DNA of 64,000 nt from Brienomyrus brachyistius (taxonomy: Eukaryota > Chordata > Actinopteri > Osteoglossiformes > Mormyridae), in assembly GCF_023856365.1 (NCBI RefSeq), contig NC_064541.1, positions 21,037,214 through 21,101,213 on the forward strand, given 5' to 3'. Below the pieces are notes generated by a model, which was given only the letters and a program-made list of their open reading frames with translations, did no database searches and was not told the origin of the DNA. Below, in pieces: positions 49,272 to 60,284 of the stretch (positions within the stretch are counted from its first letter, which is position 1; each line of letters opens with the position of its first letter). A program made the position numbers and the translations under genes.

Positions 49272-49410
49272 CCTAAGCAGCTGCCTAATCAGCATTACAC
49301 TGGTTTGCCGGGTTAGCTGTGGATGATCTGGTGCCCTAGGAGAAATGCGCCTGATTTTTTGCTCACGCTTTTGAGGATATACCTACTGGAAATGTGCCTG
49401 GGCGTTGCCT

Positions 49411-49982
49411 GTGGGCCTTGCGACTTGTTGGATGGGTAACATGGTAAAACCAAATTTGCCCAAAAAGCCCGTGTATGTAGCCTTTGACCGTCTATAAGAG
49501 CTGCGCACTGTGTCACTCTTTTGTCTGACACTCCACTACACCCAAGCAGCAGCACTCAGACTGCACCATAATACTGCTACTGAACGCTCTGTTTGCAGCT
49601 AAGGCAGCTGTATGTATTACAGGATGGGTGATCCATCCAGCATGTGTTTTTGGGGGGGTGGGGGGCTAACAAGACCTGTCATGCCTGGATTCCTCTTGGA
49701 GGACAGTCACCTTGTGGGGGCGGGTCATGAATTTCCCTTCGGGGCTCGTTCCCTGGCCTAGTGAGAACGTGACATAGAGCACTCATGTGGTGCTTAAGAA
49801 GCGCTCTTCTCTGCTGCAGAAATGCATTGTGGATGATGTTGTGGTGCACAGGACCCATCTGAAGGAAGCTGGAAGCGACTTCTCCGTGGGCTTGGGAAAC
49901 GCTCCCCGTTCTTTGGTTCCCCGATTCTTGGCGACACTTAAAGCTCTCGTAGGGCATTATCACATCTGGTGCTCTTAATAAA
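49411..49982 (+). pseudogene. broken third FABP copy (exon 2 start and exon 4 relics)
   Basis: The start of exon 2 survives at 49411-49458: VGLATCWMGNMVKPNL, against [16 protein letters not shown] in copy A. Similarity then stops and the frame closes at 49495. Exon 4 survives at 49820, after an intact CTGCTGCAG acceptor, as KCIVDDVVVHRTHLKEA. The lipid-binding Tyr is replaced by His and the TGA stop has become GGA. Read-through would run to 49978. The 3' end still matches copy B (tggtgctc-TAATAAAA, poly(A) signal 49977-49982). Exons 1 and 3 were not found. It lies on the same strand and upstream of the two intact genes. Confidence 0.8.
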
Positions 49983-51035
49983 ATTTCTGAATACAAAAAG
50001 ATTTAAGAACTGGGAAACTCTTAAGCACGACATTTATATTCTTTAGTGGATTTTCCAGGTCTTTCAGGGGCTCAGTACTGATACAAAATAACCAAAAAAT
50101 GGCCACTGGTTTGTTAAAATGGGCTTATGGTGAGTTTGTGATTGTAATGGCAGCCTTTCCCATCTTTCTGTGTTGAAAAATATATATTATAGTGTTTTAA
50201 TGATGGTACAAGGCAGGTTGGATCTATGGATTCATATTATTGATGCTAAATTCAGTCCCTACATCTGTGTGTGTCAACAAAAGTCAAGATTCATCAGACA
50301 GGGCTATATTTTTTTCAGTCTTCAATAGTCAAATTTTGGTGACCCGGTGCCCACCGCAGCCTCAGCTTTCGCTTTTGGCTGACAGGAGAGGAACCCGACA
50401 TGATCTTCTGCTGTTGCAGCCCATCCGCCTCAGGGTTTGATGTGTTGTGCTTTCTGAGATGCTTTTCTGCTCACCACAGATGTAGAGAGAGACATCCGAC
50501 TTATCATTGCCGTTCTGTCAGCTCGAACCAGTCTGGTCATTCTCCTCTGACCTCTCTCATTAACAAGGCGTTTCTCTTAGCAGACCTGACGCTCACTGGA
50601 TGTTTTTCACACCATTCTCAGCAAACTGTAGAGACTGAGGTGTGTGAAAACCCCAGGGCATCAGCAGTTATAGAAAAGCTCAAACCCGCCCGCCTGTCAC
50701 CAACAATGATGCGATGATCAAGATCACTTTTTTTCTTTTAGTCTGCTGTCGCGCATACGTGCAGCACCTGACCCATATCTGCATTATTTAATGCATTCAC
50801 TGTTGCAACATGATTGGCTGAATAGATAATTGCATAGGCAGGTGTACAGGTGTCCCTAATTTCAGAGAAATGTAACAATACAAATTAAGACTTAACCGCA
50901 CAGCAATAAATGCAGAAGGTATCACTGATCTCTAATACTGACTCAACAGGTTTGATTTAGCAAGAAACCAAGATAAACTGATCATCAATTTTTAAGACAT
51001 AAGCTGTCCATTGAACCTCATTCGTACTAAACACT
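49983..51035. other. unassigned DNA after the FABP relic
   Basis: No gene or repeat family recognised. The open frames at 50240-50717 have no similarity that I recognise. Confidence 0.4.
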
Positions 51036-51039
51036 TTAA

Positions 51040-51300
51040 GGGATCATCATCATCTCTCTCTACACCCATTTTTACCATCTCAGGATCCTTCAAAGTGACT
51101 CTAGTCAAACCACTGCTGGAAAAGGAAAAGAAAGTTAGACCCTCAGACATTTATAAAGAATGCAAAACACTGTAGCAAGGATAAAATTGGTAAATAACAT
51201 CATATTACACCAGCACTTACTCTGCTGGCTCCCAGACAACTTCAGGGCTAATTTCAAAATTGTACTTTTTACCTATAAATACCTTTTTTCTTCATGGGCA
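51040..51300 (+). pseudogene. LINE ORF2 C-terminal relic
   Basis: One frame from about 51179 reads RIKLVNNIILHQHLLCWLPD then NFRANFKIVLFTYKYL. This matches the 'HITPVLxSLHWLPVxFRIxFKILLLTYKAL' region after the reverse transcriptase of fish non-LTR retrotransposons. An earlier piece (VKPLLEKEKK) fits a more upstream part, so internal sequence is missing. It is not functional. Confidence 0.7.
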
Positions 51301-51337
51301 AACGTAAATTAACTTGTGAACTTGTGAAGCCCACAAG

Positions 51338-51639
51338 AAGGGACGGATTACAGACCGGGCCAGCGGGGCCTCTGCCCAGGGGCCCTTGGGGTGCAGGGGG
51401 CCTGTGGGGCCCCTAGCCCAAAACAACGCTTATCAACAATGTATTTTCGTTTGTCTATTTTAGAGGGCCTACATTCTTTGATCCTCTGCCTACAAGGGCC
51501 CCTGACCCTATAGGGAGGGCGTTTGGCTGCCAAAGGCCCTTGAATTGTGGTGGTTGTGGTGGTGGTGCTGTTGCTGGTGGGGGGGGGGGCCTCGCGAACG
51601 TTTTGCCCAAGGGCCCACACAACCCATAATCCGTCCCTG
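51338..51639. mobile_element. 302-bp hAT-type MITE with 8-bp TSD
   Basis: Ends AAGGGACGGATTA and the complement of CAGGGACGGATTA. The duplication CCCACAAG flanks it exactly (51330-51337 and 51640-51647). The interior is palindrome-rich around GGGCCC and carries a poly-G/GGT stretch. Minus-strand frames here are spurious. Confidence 0.9.
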
Positions 51640-51647
51640 CCCACAAG

Positions 51648-52384
51648 CAGGGGTGTTTTAATGCATAGGGTCACCTGGAGTGCTGGGGAGGAGCTCAAAT
51701 AACGTTTAGGTCACACAGATCTTGTAATAAAAATAAATGAGCACTGATGATAGCAAGTCTAGATTCTTCTCATTTCTGTGGACATGGAGGATCTTCCCTC
51801 GTCATTAAATCACAAGTGAAGATTTAATTCTTTTGAATCAGGGACAATAGGGGGCAGCAGGTCCTACGTAAAGTAGTTTGTAGGGCTTAGAAAAACCTGC
51901 ATTGATTCTTAGCCTGGATCCGCTCTTCGCTTTCTTGTTCCTTACCTATGGAGTCTATGAAGGGTCAGGTCCATGACACTGAGTCTGCAGGACCTCAACA
52001 TAAATGGAAAGCTTAGTTAGGAAGACCAACCGAGAATAGATCCAGCTTCATGGGGGTGGGGGGTGACTTTTCAGACTCTTACACCCAAACACCCACTGGC
52101 CCCTCCTGAGAATCCTATAGCTGCAGCCAGGCCCTACTGACAATAACAGGAAAGGACATCTTATTGACATTGTTTGCATAAAATGCTGGGGAGGTGGGGG
52201 CCGCCTGGTGACCTTCGACCCCCAGCAGTTTTCCATCTTATATTTTTCTTCCTCTCCTTCATTGTCGTCTGGCTTTTTCTGCTTAAATAGTTCACAGTGT
52301 GTGTTTGTATGTAAACACGCAAAGCATTCTGGGGCAGCCATATAGAGTAAGGAGCTTACAAAGATAATTTGAATTCATCTTAAA
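51648..52384. other. unassigned DNA
   Basis: No exon or repeat family recognised. Confidence 0.4.
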
Positions 52385-52640
52385 TTAGTGTGTCATGATG
52401 CTTCAAACAATAGTGCTATTGCCAGCTGAAGGGTTGGAGGTTTGAAACCTTTCCTCTTCACTGTGTGTGTGTGTTTCCATGTTCTCCTTGTTTCCCATAT
52501 TCTGATTTTTTTTTTTCATTTTTATTGTTAGGCTAATTAGTGTTGTTAATTTGCGCAAAGTGTACAAATAGATATGTGTTTATGACGGACTGCCATCCCA
52601 TCCAGGCTGAACCCAAGCCTCGTGCCCTAGGTTGCCTGAA
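52385..52640 (+). mobile_element. diverged tRNA-derived SINE
   Basis: A B-box-like GGAGGTTTGAAACC at about 52437 is followed by 'tttccatgttctcc' and later by 'gacggactgccatcccatcc' and 'aagcctcgtgccct', the usual order in fish SINEs. It is heavily mutated, with unclear ends. Confidence 0.55.
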
Positions 52641-53120
52641 TGAATAAGCCTCGCGATAAATACCACTGCAAGGAGATTCTGACCCCGAAAGTAAAACATA
52701 AGGGCAGAAATATACAATTGGTTGCCTTGTAAACGCCTTTCTTATACACCTAAAATTTAATCATGAATTTCTCCATATGATTCTTCCATTTTCCCACGAC
52801 TTTCAAACAAATAAATCAAGGTTCAATTTTGGTCAGCTGGCTGGCGTGAGATTTTCTGCACCCTCATTTACATGTATGTAAAGTTTTATTACCTTGTATA
52901 TAGTCTCTAAGGTTTGCAAACTACCCCAACGCTTTTAATATAGCTAATTTAATGTTTATAATGGAATAATATACATTTGCCGTAAGAGTTCTTGCGTGAG
53001 GGTGAGAGTTAGAAAGCGTGATTGTCACGCCCGAAGCGTGACTCGACAACCCTGATAAATCATGACAGATAAACTCCTGCGTACGGTCACATTTTCACGC
53101 TACGCCTTGCTGGACCCGTT
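52641..53120. other. upstream flank of FABP copy A
   Basis: AT-rich unique-looking DNA with no repeat recognised. It may hold distal control elements of the FABP gene. Confidence 0.35.
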
Positions 53121-53283
53121 GGAATCACTTTACATTAGCTGCCTGATTGGTTACCTAAAAATCACACGTGTTAGTGAGATACCTTTAAATTGTCCCCAAA
53201 ACTAACATCTGACAGGTCGTCGTTTTGTTAAGATTTTGTACCTGTAGTGCGGTCGCGTCTAATTCGTCGCTTTAGTCTTCAAC
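53121..53283 (+). promoter_or_regulatory. FABP copy A promoter and 5'UTR
   Basis: Blocks shared with copy B in the same order: GGAATCACTTTACA at 53121, GATTGGTT (inverted CCAAT) at 53145, CACGTG E-box at 53165-53170, and CCTTTAAATTGT with the TATA-like TTTAAA at 53184-53189. TGTAGTGCGGTCGCG lies in the likely 5'UTR. A start site near 53215-53220 is inferred from the TATA-like position. Confidence 0.6.
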
Positions 53284-54170
53284 ATGGTTGAGATCTTTGT
53301 GGGAAAATGGAAGATTGAAACCAGTGAGAATTTCGATGATTACATGAAAGCTTTAGGTAAAAACGTGGATCAAACATTTTGGCGACTCTTTAGGCTGTTC
53401 AATGTAGATGTCACGGCTTGCTATTAATCTGTGCGTTCCTTGTAGAACGGTGGATGAACACTGCTGGTGTTGTGTTTTTGTGTGCGGGTCCGAGTAGATC
53501 TTGCCTGTTTTAACCCAGATGGTGTAACGTTAAGCCGTTGCCGCCGACTAGTAATTTGATCACAGGTGTACTGGAGAAGCTATGCATGTATGTCACCCCC
53601 CCCCCCCCCCAATGCACCTGCAGGAGTGGGTCTTGCAACTCGCCAAATGGGGAACATGGTAAAACCGAGTTTCCACTTCGCCGTGGACGATCAGGGGGTG
53701 ATCTGCATGAAGACACAGAGCACTCTAAAATCAACGGAGGTCAAATTTAAGCTTGGTGAGGAATTCGACGAAACAACTGCAGACGACCGGAAAACCAAGG
53801 TACGTGCCAGGAAAGCCGGTCCATAATGCATCACTTAATCTGACCGTCCTGTTATGACCAACCTACAGACCGTAGTTACGCTTGAAAACGGGAAACTCAT
53901 CCAAACGCAGACGTGGGATGGGAAGCAGACGACAATAGAGCGAACCTTGCAGGATGGGAAACTGATGGTGGTAAGACAAACGCATCTGGGACATTTAGAT
54001 GTGGATACTCTCCCTGGTTAATCGATCAGGGTTAAGTCAATCTCAGCGTTTTAAGTGTCTGACCTTCTTTGAAGATCTATAGACCTCCACGGTTTAAACT
54101 TCTGTTTCAATTGCAGAAGTGTGTTATGGATGACGTTGTGGCTACCAGGACATACGTGAAGGAAGCTTGA
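53284..54170 (+). CDS. fatty-acid-binding protein, FABP4/PMP2/fabp11 type (copy A)
   Basis: Four exons: 53284-53356, 53624-53799, 53869-53970 and 54117-54170, giving 405 nt and 134 aa. Exon coding lengths 73, 176, 102 and 54 nt follow the classic FABP four-exon layout. The protein opens [20 protein letters not shown], matching the cytosolic FABP signature, continues [20 protein letters not shown] and ends [11 protein letters not shown]. The carboxylate-binding residues are present as R108, R128 and Y130. The family forms a ten-strand beta-barrel that carries long-chain fatty acids in the cytosol. Introns are GT-AG, the smallest 69 nt. The intron 1 acceptor follows a run of 15 C. Copy B lies 2 kb downstream on the same strand with a related promoter, so the two are tandem duplicates. 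Whether this copy is the PMP2 or the FABP4/fabp11 counterpart is not decided; VGLATR resembles PMP2. Confidence 0.93.
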
Positions 54171-54245
54171 AACTGCAGCTCTGCTCTTCTCGGCTTGAAG
54201 GCTGTTCCCATTCCTCTAGTTTTCAATGCCTGATCTCGTTCTCAA

Positions 54246-54251
54246 AATAAA
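54246..54251 (+). terminator. poly(A) signal of FABP copy A
   Basis: AATAAA lies 76 nt after the stop codon of copy A, with a T-rich downstream stretch around 54269-54280. Confidence 0.7.
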
Positions 54252-54271
54252 CACTCGAAAACAAATGACTT

Positions 54272-55899
54272 TGTTCGTTTTTTGTGCTTTTCAGGTTGCA
54301 CGAGTTCAATACAATACCGCTCTCTGTACCTGCCTTGTACTACGCTCCCCGTCTGGCGTGTACATGATCTTCCCCAGTCCCTCTCTGACCGCTACAGTAT
54401 GAACTCCTACAGTAGTGGTTAACTGAGCACCAATTTTTGCTCTTTGCAATTCCTGTTGTGAGATTGAAAACCTGCTGCTTGGAGAGTTGGTAGCTGCAGG
54501 TTTCTTTTTTTTTGGGGGGGGAATTAAAGCTTCCTGTTTTTGCAGAGTGCCTTCCAGCTGCTCACGCAGTAGGTCTGCGGACTGCAGCTGCTCCCATGCA
54601 ACATCACACTACTCTGGGCTTTTACCTTCAGAAGCCTGATCGTAAGTGTCGGGCCTGTGAAGTTGACTTGAATGCAGCTTATGGCAAATGTGAGACTGTA
54701 CTTGCAAGGAAAACCCGTTTCTAAGTAGCGATCAAATGAAAGGCAATGTTTCTAATGAAGGCTGCCTTTTTCGTTTTTGGTGCCCCGTGAACCTGCGCAG
54801 AATAAAATACGTTCCTGATTCACGGCAGAGCAGAGAAACGATTAATGGTACCGTTATGCTACAAATAACCTGTGGTGTAAAATCACTCGTTTTACATAGG
54901 TAAGTAGTTATCCTACCACAGGGGGTCAGCACATTCACGCTCTTACTGGGTACAATACATTCCACTTAACCGGAGATTCCGCTGGAAAACAATCACGACG
55001 GGGCATTTTGAATCGCATGAGAGCCATTTTTTCTTATCTACGTGTGTATTTTTAAAATCCACATTACTGTTTTAAATTCCCGCATTTTGTATACTATGCT
55101 ATATAAAGATTCCTGTTTAATGGTAGGCTATTGCCTACGTATCTTCAGTTTTGTGTTCATATATTGCTTTTAAATACAATCGGGTGGATAAATCGTCTTG
55201 TATGCTTTCTTGGGGGGAAAATATTCAAAGCAGATGAAGTGAACAATTCAACTTTTTTAGAATCGCCATGGAACCTGTACTATTTCATTCATGAACAGAA
55301 TCCATTCGTACTTATTCCGTACCACTTTTCTAAATACAAGCGTTACGATTTTCTGAAATGTTACCTCGATGGTTATTTTCGTTGTACACTAAATCAGTGT
55401 TTAGACGGATAATACAATGAGTTTACATTGTATACTCGGAGTGTGCGTATCAGCTTCGCCACGCCCCCTCAAGATTATCAGCATGTTTAAACATCGATCC
55501 CTGGTGTTTATTAATATGTCCCAGTGAAACTCCCCGTCTTTGATTTTTTATCACACCAATACTGAATAGGATAAAATGCAATGCACATATAGCTGTCCAA
55601 TCCATTCCGGAAACTTCGCCCAAAGCATAGAAAAAACCGCAAAACGTCTCTACCCAGGGGTCCCTCTTTCTTAGAACTCCTGTAAAAACATCATACAGGA
55701 TTCAGCAGGACCTCCTGACACCGGAGTTCAATAAAAACACAACACATGTACGGATGTTTTTCTTGTATATTCCTCAATCCCCCCAGCAGATGAACATAAG
55801 AACAGCTATTTCCCATATGCTTCATCCACATTGCTTCTCAGATTGTCAGGAGAAAATATATAATTAGATACATTGTTGCGCAGAGTTTTTACACTACAA
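54272..55899. other. spacer between FABP copies A and B
   Basis: No exon or repeat family recognised in about 1.6 kb. The open frame at 55131-55412 (93 aa) has no similarity that I recognise. Confidence 0.4.

Positions 55900-55942
<43 letters not shown>
55900..55942. repeat. poly-C plus (AC)n microsatellite upstream of FABP copy B
   Basis: About 17 C followed by about 13 AC units, ending 25 bp before the conserved promoter block at 55967. Confidence 0.95.
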
Positions 55943-55946
<4 letters not shown>

Positions 55947-55966
55947 TCCCATCTTTCTGCTCATGC

Positions 55967-56131
55967 GGAATCACTTTACACACATCATATTGCTGATTGG
56001 TTGGCTGAAAGGGGCACGTGTTAGTCAGAACCTTTAAATTGTTCGCGAACATTACATCTTACAGGGTAGTATTATTTGCGGGTTTGATAAGAAGTATATT
56101 ACACGTAGTGCGGTCTCTTTAAACTGGCAGC
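55967..56131 (+). promoter_or_regulatory. FABP copy B promoter and 5'UTR
   Basis: It carries the same ordered blocks as copy A: GGAATCACTTTACA at 55967, GATTGGTT at 55995, CACGTGTTAG at 56015 and CCTTTAAATTGT with TTTAAA at 56033-56038, then GTAGTGCGGTC in the 5'UTR. A run of C plus a CA repeat (55900-55942) borders it upstream. Confidence 0.6.
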
Positions 56132-57438
56132 ATGGTAGACAAGTTTGTAGGAACCTGGAAAATGATATCCAGCGAGAGTTTCGATGATTATATGAAGGCT
56201 TTAGGTAAGAACTAGTGTCACCAACCACCTTGTTTATTGTAAAGATTAGATGCGTCGAAGGTGTGAGAGGGTATATTTGTGAAAGGAGTATTATACACAG
56301 TTAAAAAAAAAAAAAAACAATGTTAAAAAAGTACATTTTGAAGAAACTGGTTTAAGTTATCCTCTTTTTTGGTTCTACTATTTCAGTTGCACCACCAGTG
56401 TAATATCTACTTATTTTGTGAGGATTTAATCCAGTTTTGAAATTCAGTCTTGATGTTAATTATTTGGGGATGTTTCTTAAAGATAATTCTTGCACTTGGA
56501 TTTGTTGCCGTTGGCTACGCTACTTAGTCTATGTTTCCTACAAATAGCACGAGGACAAGGTTTAATATGCTTACAAAACGTGCCAGAAATATGCTGCATA
56601 ACTGGGATTTTGCAGGTGTCGGCTTTGCAACTCGCCAGATGGGAAACATGGCCAAACCAAGCCTGGTGGTCACCGTGGACGACAAAGGGGTAATTTCTAT
56701 GAAATCGCAGAGCACCTTTAAATCGACGGAGATAACATTTAAGCTTAATGAGGAATTCGACGAAATCACCGCCGACGACCGCAAAACCAAGGTACGTGGG
56801 ATCTGACCATTGCTTGGTCACTTGCTAAATGCCTGGGCGAACGACGTACACTTATCTGAGATGCTCTTCCCCCAGACCAAAATAACGATTGAAAATGGAA
56901 AACTTATCCAAAAGCAGAAGTGGGATGGAAAAGAAACAACGATAGAGCGAGAAGTGCAGGATGGAAAATTGATAGCGGTAAGATGCCATTTGCAGCTCAT
57001 ATCGTTGCATCCGAGAACGCATTATCTTTGGAGATGTAATTTCCTGGAGTCGTAGGAAGGATGGAGTGTATGCGCATGATTGACCTTTGGGGAAATACGT
57101 GTTGCTAAGCATTTAGTTGGTTTTGATACCTTTCAGGGTTTCAGGATGTGAAATACCTTCTCATAAGCATATATATGAGTTATATCAGCCCCTGGAAACG
57201 AGCATCTGAGTTTGTTTATTTACTCGCAGCTGTGGATACTGGCACATTGCCAGTGTACATTTCCGAGCCTTTTGGTCTGATGTTGACCTCACAGGATGCA
57301 ACTTCTCTGTTATGAATGCTGGAAGCAATTGACCCTTTCAAAGTGTGTAGTATTTGTGCTCTGATGTCTGTGTCTCTGTTGCAGAAATGCACAATGAAAG
57401 GTGTTGTGGCTATCAGGACCTATGTGAAGGAAGCTTGA
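56132..57438 (+). CDS. fabp11: fatty-acid-binding protein, fabp11/FABP4 type (copy B)
   Basis: Four exons: 56132-56204, 56616-56791, 56876-56977 and 57385-57438. Their coding lengths equal those of copy A and give 134 aa. The protein begins [20 protein letters not shown], contains [19 protein letters not shown] and [16 protein letters not shown], and ends [12 protein letters not shown]108, R128 and Y130 form the expected fatty-acid carboxylate site. All splice sites are GT-AG: intron 1 is 411 nt, intron 2 is 84 nt and intron 3 is 407 nt. The [11 protein letters not shown] start and GVGFATRQ are typical of teleost fabp11. The product should be a cytosolic lipid carrier. The paralogue letter (a or b) cannot be set from one window. 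Confidence 0.93.
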
Positions 57439-57548
57439 AGCAACAGCTACACTCTTACAAAGACAACTCCCTCTCTGTCTTCCTGCTTGCTACTACTGGT
57501 AGTATATACATGTAGTATATGTTATATGTAATGTTATCTGGTGCTCTG

Positions 57549-57554
57549 AATAAA
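57549..57554 (+). terminator. poly(A) signal of FABP copy B
   Basis: AATAAA lies about 110 nt after the stop codon. The preceding tggtgctctg is shared with the relic copy at 49968-49982. Confidence 0.7.
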
Positions 57555-57559
57555 AAAAA

Positions 57560-58497
57560 GGGTTGAAGAAGAATGGGTGGGTATTCTGTTCTTCAGAATG
57601 ACGAAACAGTCAAGCATGTTCAATAGCCATGCTTTCTAGAGGTGTCATGAGAGCTCCAGGCATTTTACACGATCACTGAGACTGTGTCTGTGCCATCAAA
57701 GCTTTATTGTAATAATACTCATCTCACAATTCTGTTAGGCGCATTAAGTCCAAAACATATTAGCTGGCAAGCAAAACATTCCACTGCTTCCAGAACACTG
57801 TTTGGCGAGTGTAAACTTTGGAATTTCAAAATCCAAAAAAGTTCTAACGCCAATAAATTCTTCTACAGGAATGATTTTCCTCTATGTTTTATAACGTTAT
57901 ATATTTTCGCAAAGAAAATAACCTTTTTTTATCTGGTAGGGGGACGGATGTACACTGACAGCCATAGGTTTGGACTTCTGGAGTTTTATGCATTTTATTC
58001 CAGTTAAGCACTAGCAGTGCCACATACCAAACACAAATGGAATAGATATTAAGGAAACACATTAAACAAATGAGAAACACAATACATATAGTAAAAAACA
58101 GGCTAATGCATCATAATAACTGCCTTTTCTGGTGACTAGAGCTGAACAAACTCAAACGTTTTATTAATGAATGAATGTCTCAAGACATTTTTCTGAAAGT
58201 TCCCACAAACCACCAAACCACCAAAACTGGTGGTTAAGTTCCCACAAATCTGCACTCATGGGTTGCATGGTCTTGGTCTTTCTATCCATTTTGTTTTTAT
58301 CTCAATGTCGTTAAGGTCTAATTAGTGTGCAGACCATGACATCACAGGTATATTTCATTTACTCTCTTTCTTCTTTAAGAAGTTGTGACCGGATGTTTAC
58401 AATGAGCAATGAAAATTGGTAAAACTGATGCTGTTTTTCACCCCAGTACACCAATAATACACAATCTCAGTGTTGTAGCTGGCTATGTGAAGTACTC
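57560..58497. other. unassigned DNA downstream of FABP copy B
   Basis: AT-rich. A minus-strand AATAAA near 57708 would fit the 3' end of a convergent gene, but no coding exon was recognised to its right. Confidence 0.35.
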
Positions 58498-58830
58498 ATA
58501 CACTGTCAGAAAGAGTACCAGTTTGTACCTTTGCTTGTCACTGGGGCTGTACCCTCAAGGGTCTGCCAGTTGTACCCTAGCTGTAGTTAATTGTACCTTT
58601 TAAGCTACAGAAATGGACTCAAGAACATTTTTGTACCATTGGGGGTACATTAATTTTGTTTGTACCTTGGCGATGTTCCCCAGAGTCCATTTCTGTACCT
58701 TAAAATGTACAATTACTTACAGCTATAGGATGCAACTTGCAGAGCCTGGAGGGTGCAGCCCCATGGCAGGATACAAATAGCTGCCCTTTGTTCTGGCACT
58801 GTACCAGTTATCTATATCTTTACAGGACAC
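58498..58830. mobile_element. MITE-like element with a long hairpin
   Basis: Inverted arms at 58576-58620 and 58683-58728, e.g. GTACAGAAATGGACTC against its complement, with AGCTGTA-TTAATTGTACC on both arms. The preceding 'tttgcttgtcactggggctg' is part of a familiar fish MITE. Element ends are approximate. Confidence 0.6.
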
Positions 58831-60245
58831 AATAAAGTTCACCTCTCTTTGTTATCTAGATGCCGGTCTGAACCACTTTCAATAATGAACACCCCGAAAA
58901 ATGTCACAGTAGAGCCGTTGGTGTCAAAAAAGACCTTATATGGAACAAATACACTGAAAATATTTTGATTTTGAGACTACTTGCGAGGAGAACTCCACAT
59001 CTGGAATCATTTAACTTCAAAGGCAATCAACGCTTAGCAAGGAGAGAGTAAAGAGCTGAAAGAAGACCCAGCCTGTTTGGATGGAGACCCTGTCCAGGTA
59101 GCGTCCTCTCACCCCTGACGTTCACTGATCTTCAGCTCTAGAAGAAGAACACCGCAGCCACGGAGAATGACATTAACCATAAATATGAATGTGGCACAAA
59201 TCACTGAACTGGTTCACTGTTCTTCCATCATTCTGGCCTTTTTGGTTCATTTTATGGTGGAAGTACCATACTTCTCTATGGGGGCTCATTTCAACGTCTG
59301 AGTCCACTTTTGGCCCATTTAAATTGAGAGGTAACACGTATAAAAGGCGAACATTCTGCTCCTCTTTTTATCCTGTTGACACAGTGTAGCTGTTGTGCCG
59401 AAGGTATGATTTAATATCAATGAGATCACATCCTTTGTGTGATTTAGCAACATCTGGAATTCTCTGCTCAAAGGCAATCACAACGCCCCACCCTGCCATT
59501 GTCTCCAATGACACGAGACTTCAACCTTATCTCCACCTTGCTGTTGTTTACCCCATATTTAGAAACGCATATATCCCTGTACTCTGCATAAGGACACTGC
59601 AAGGAGTTTGGCCTGGAAAACCCCCCCAAGACATGTTTATTTGTTTTACTTTGCAACATGACAAATAGGAGGATTGTAGATATAATCACAGCATTCCTTA
59701 CTTCCATGGCATGCATCCTGCCATCTGCTCTGAGTGAGTAGTTAATTTGGTCAGAGTCTCCAGGCTGTAGAACCACACGGTCATTGACACCTTATTGTTA
59801 TTGTAGCTACTGGCATTCATAATAATAGATAATAATCAGTAATGCCCACTTCGTTTGACCTTGCAGGACAAAGCGAGGCTGGAATAAAATGAGTCATTCA
59901 CAGGGCCACATAGTGATGATGAACTAAACAGGACTGTAACTCATTAGAGATCTAATTATTCAGAACATTCCTAGGCACTAATCCTGCACCACCTGGTATT
60001 ACATTATGTAACATTGTGTTGTATCTCTTTTAACTCACATTGCAGACTGTATGTCACATTGTATCACACTTTGTTTTATGTGTTTTAGTAAATGTAACCA
60101 ACCTGATTTTTATATTGGAAATGTATGAAGAAATTAATGCATATTTTTGAATGTAATTAATTTGCTTTTAAGTATGTTCTTACCTGTAGTAATAAATTAG
60201 TAATATTCTTATTGCTATCATATCTTGTAGTATTATGTTATTACT
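58831..60245. other. unassigned DNA
   Basis: No exon or repeat family recognised. The open frames at 59393-59776 on the two strands overlap and have no similarity that I recognise. Confidence 0.35.
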
Positions 60246-60284
60246 TATGTATTAATTAACCACAAACTAAGTCTAAGTTGCATA

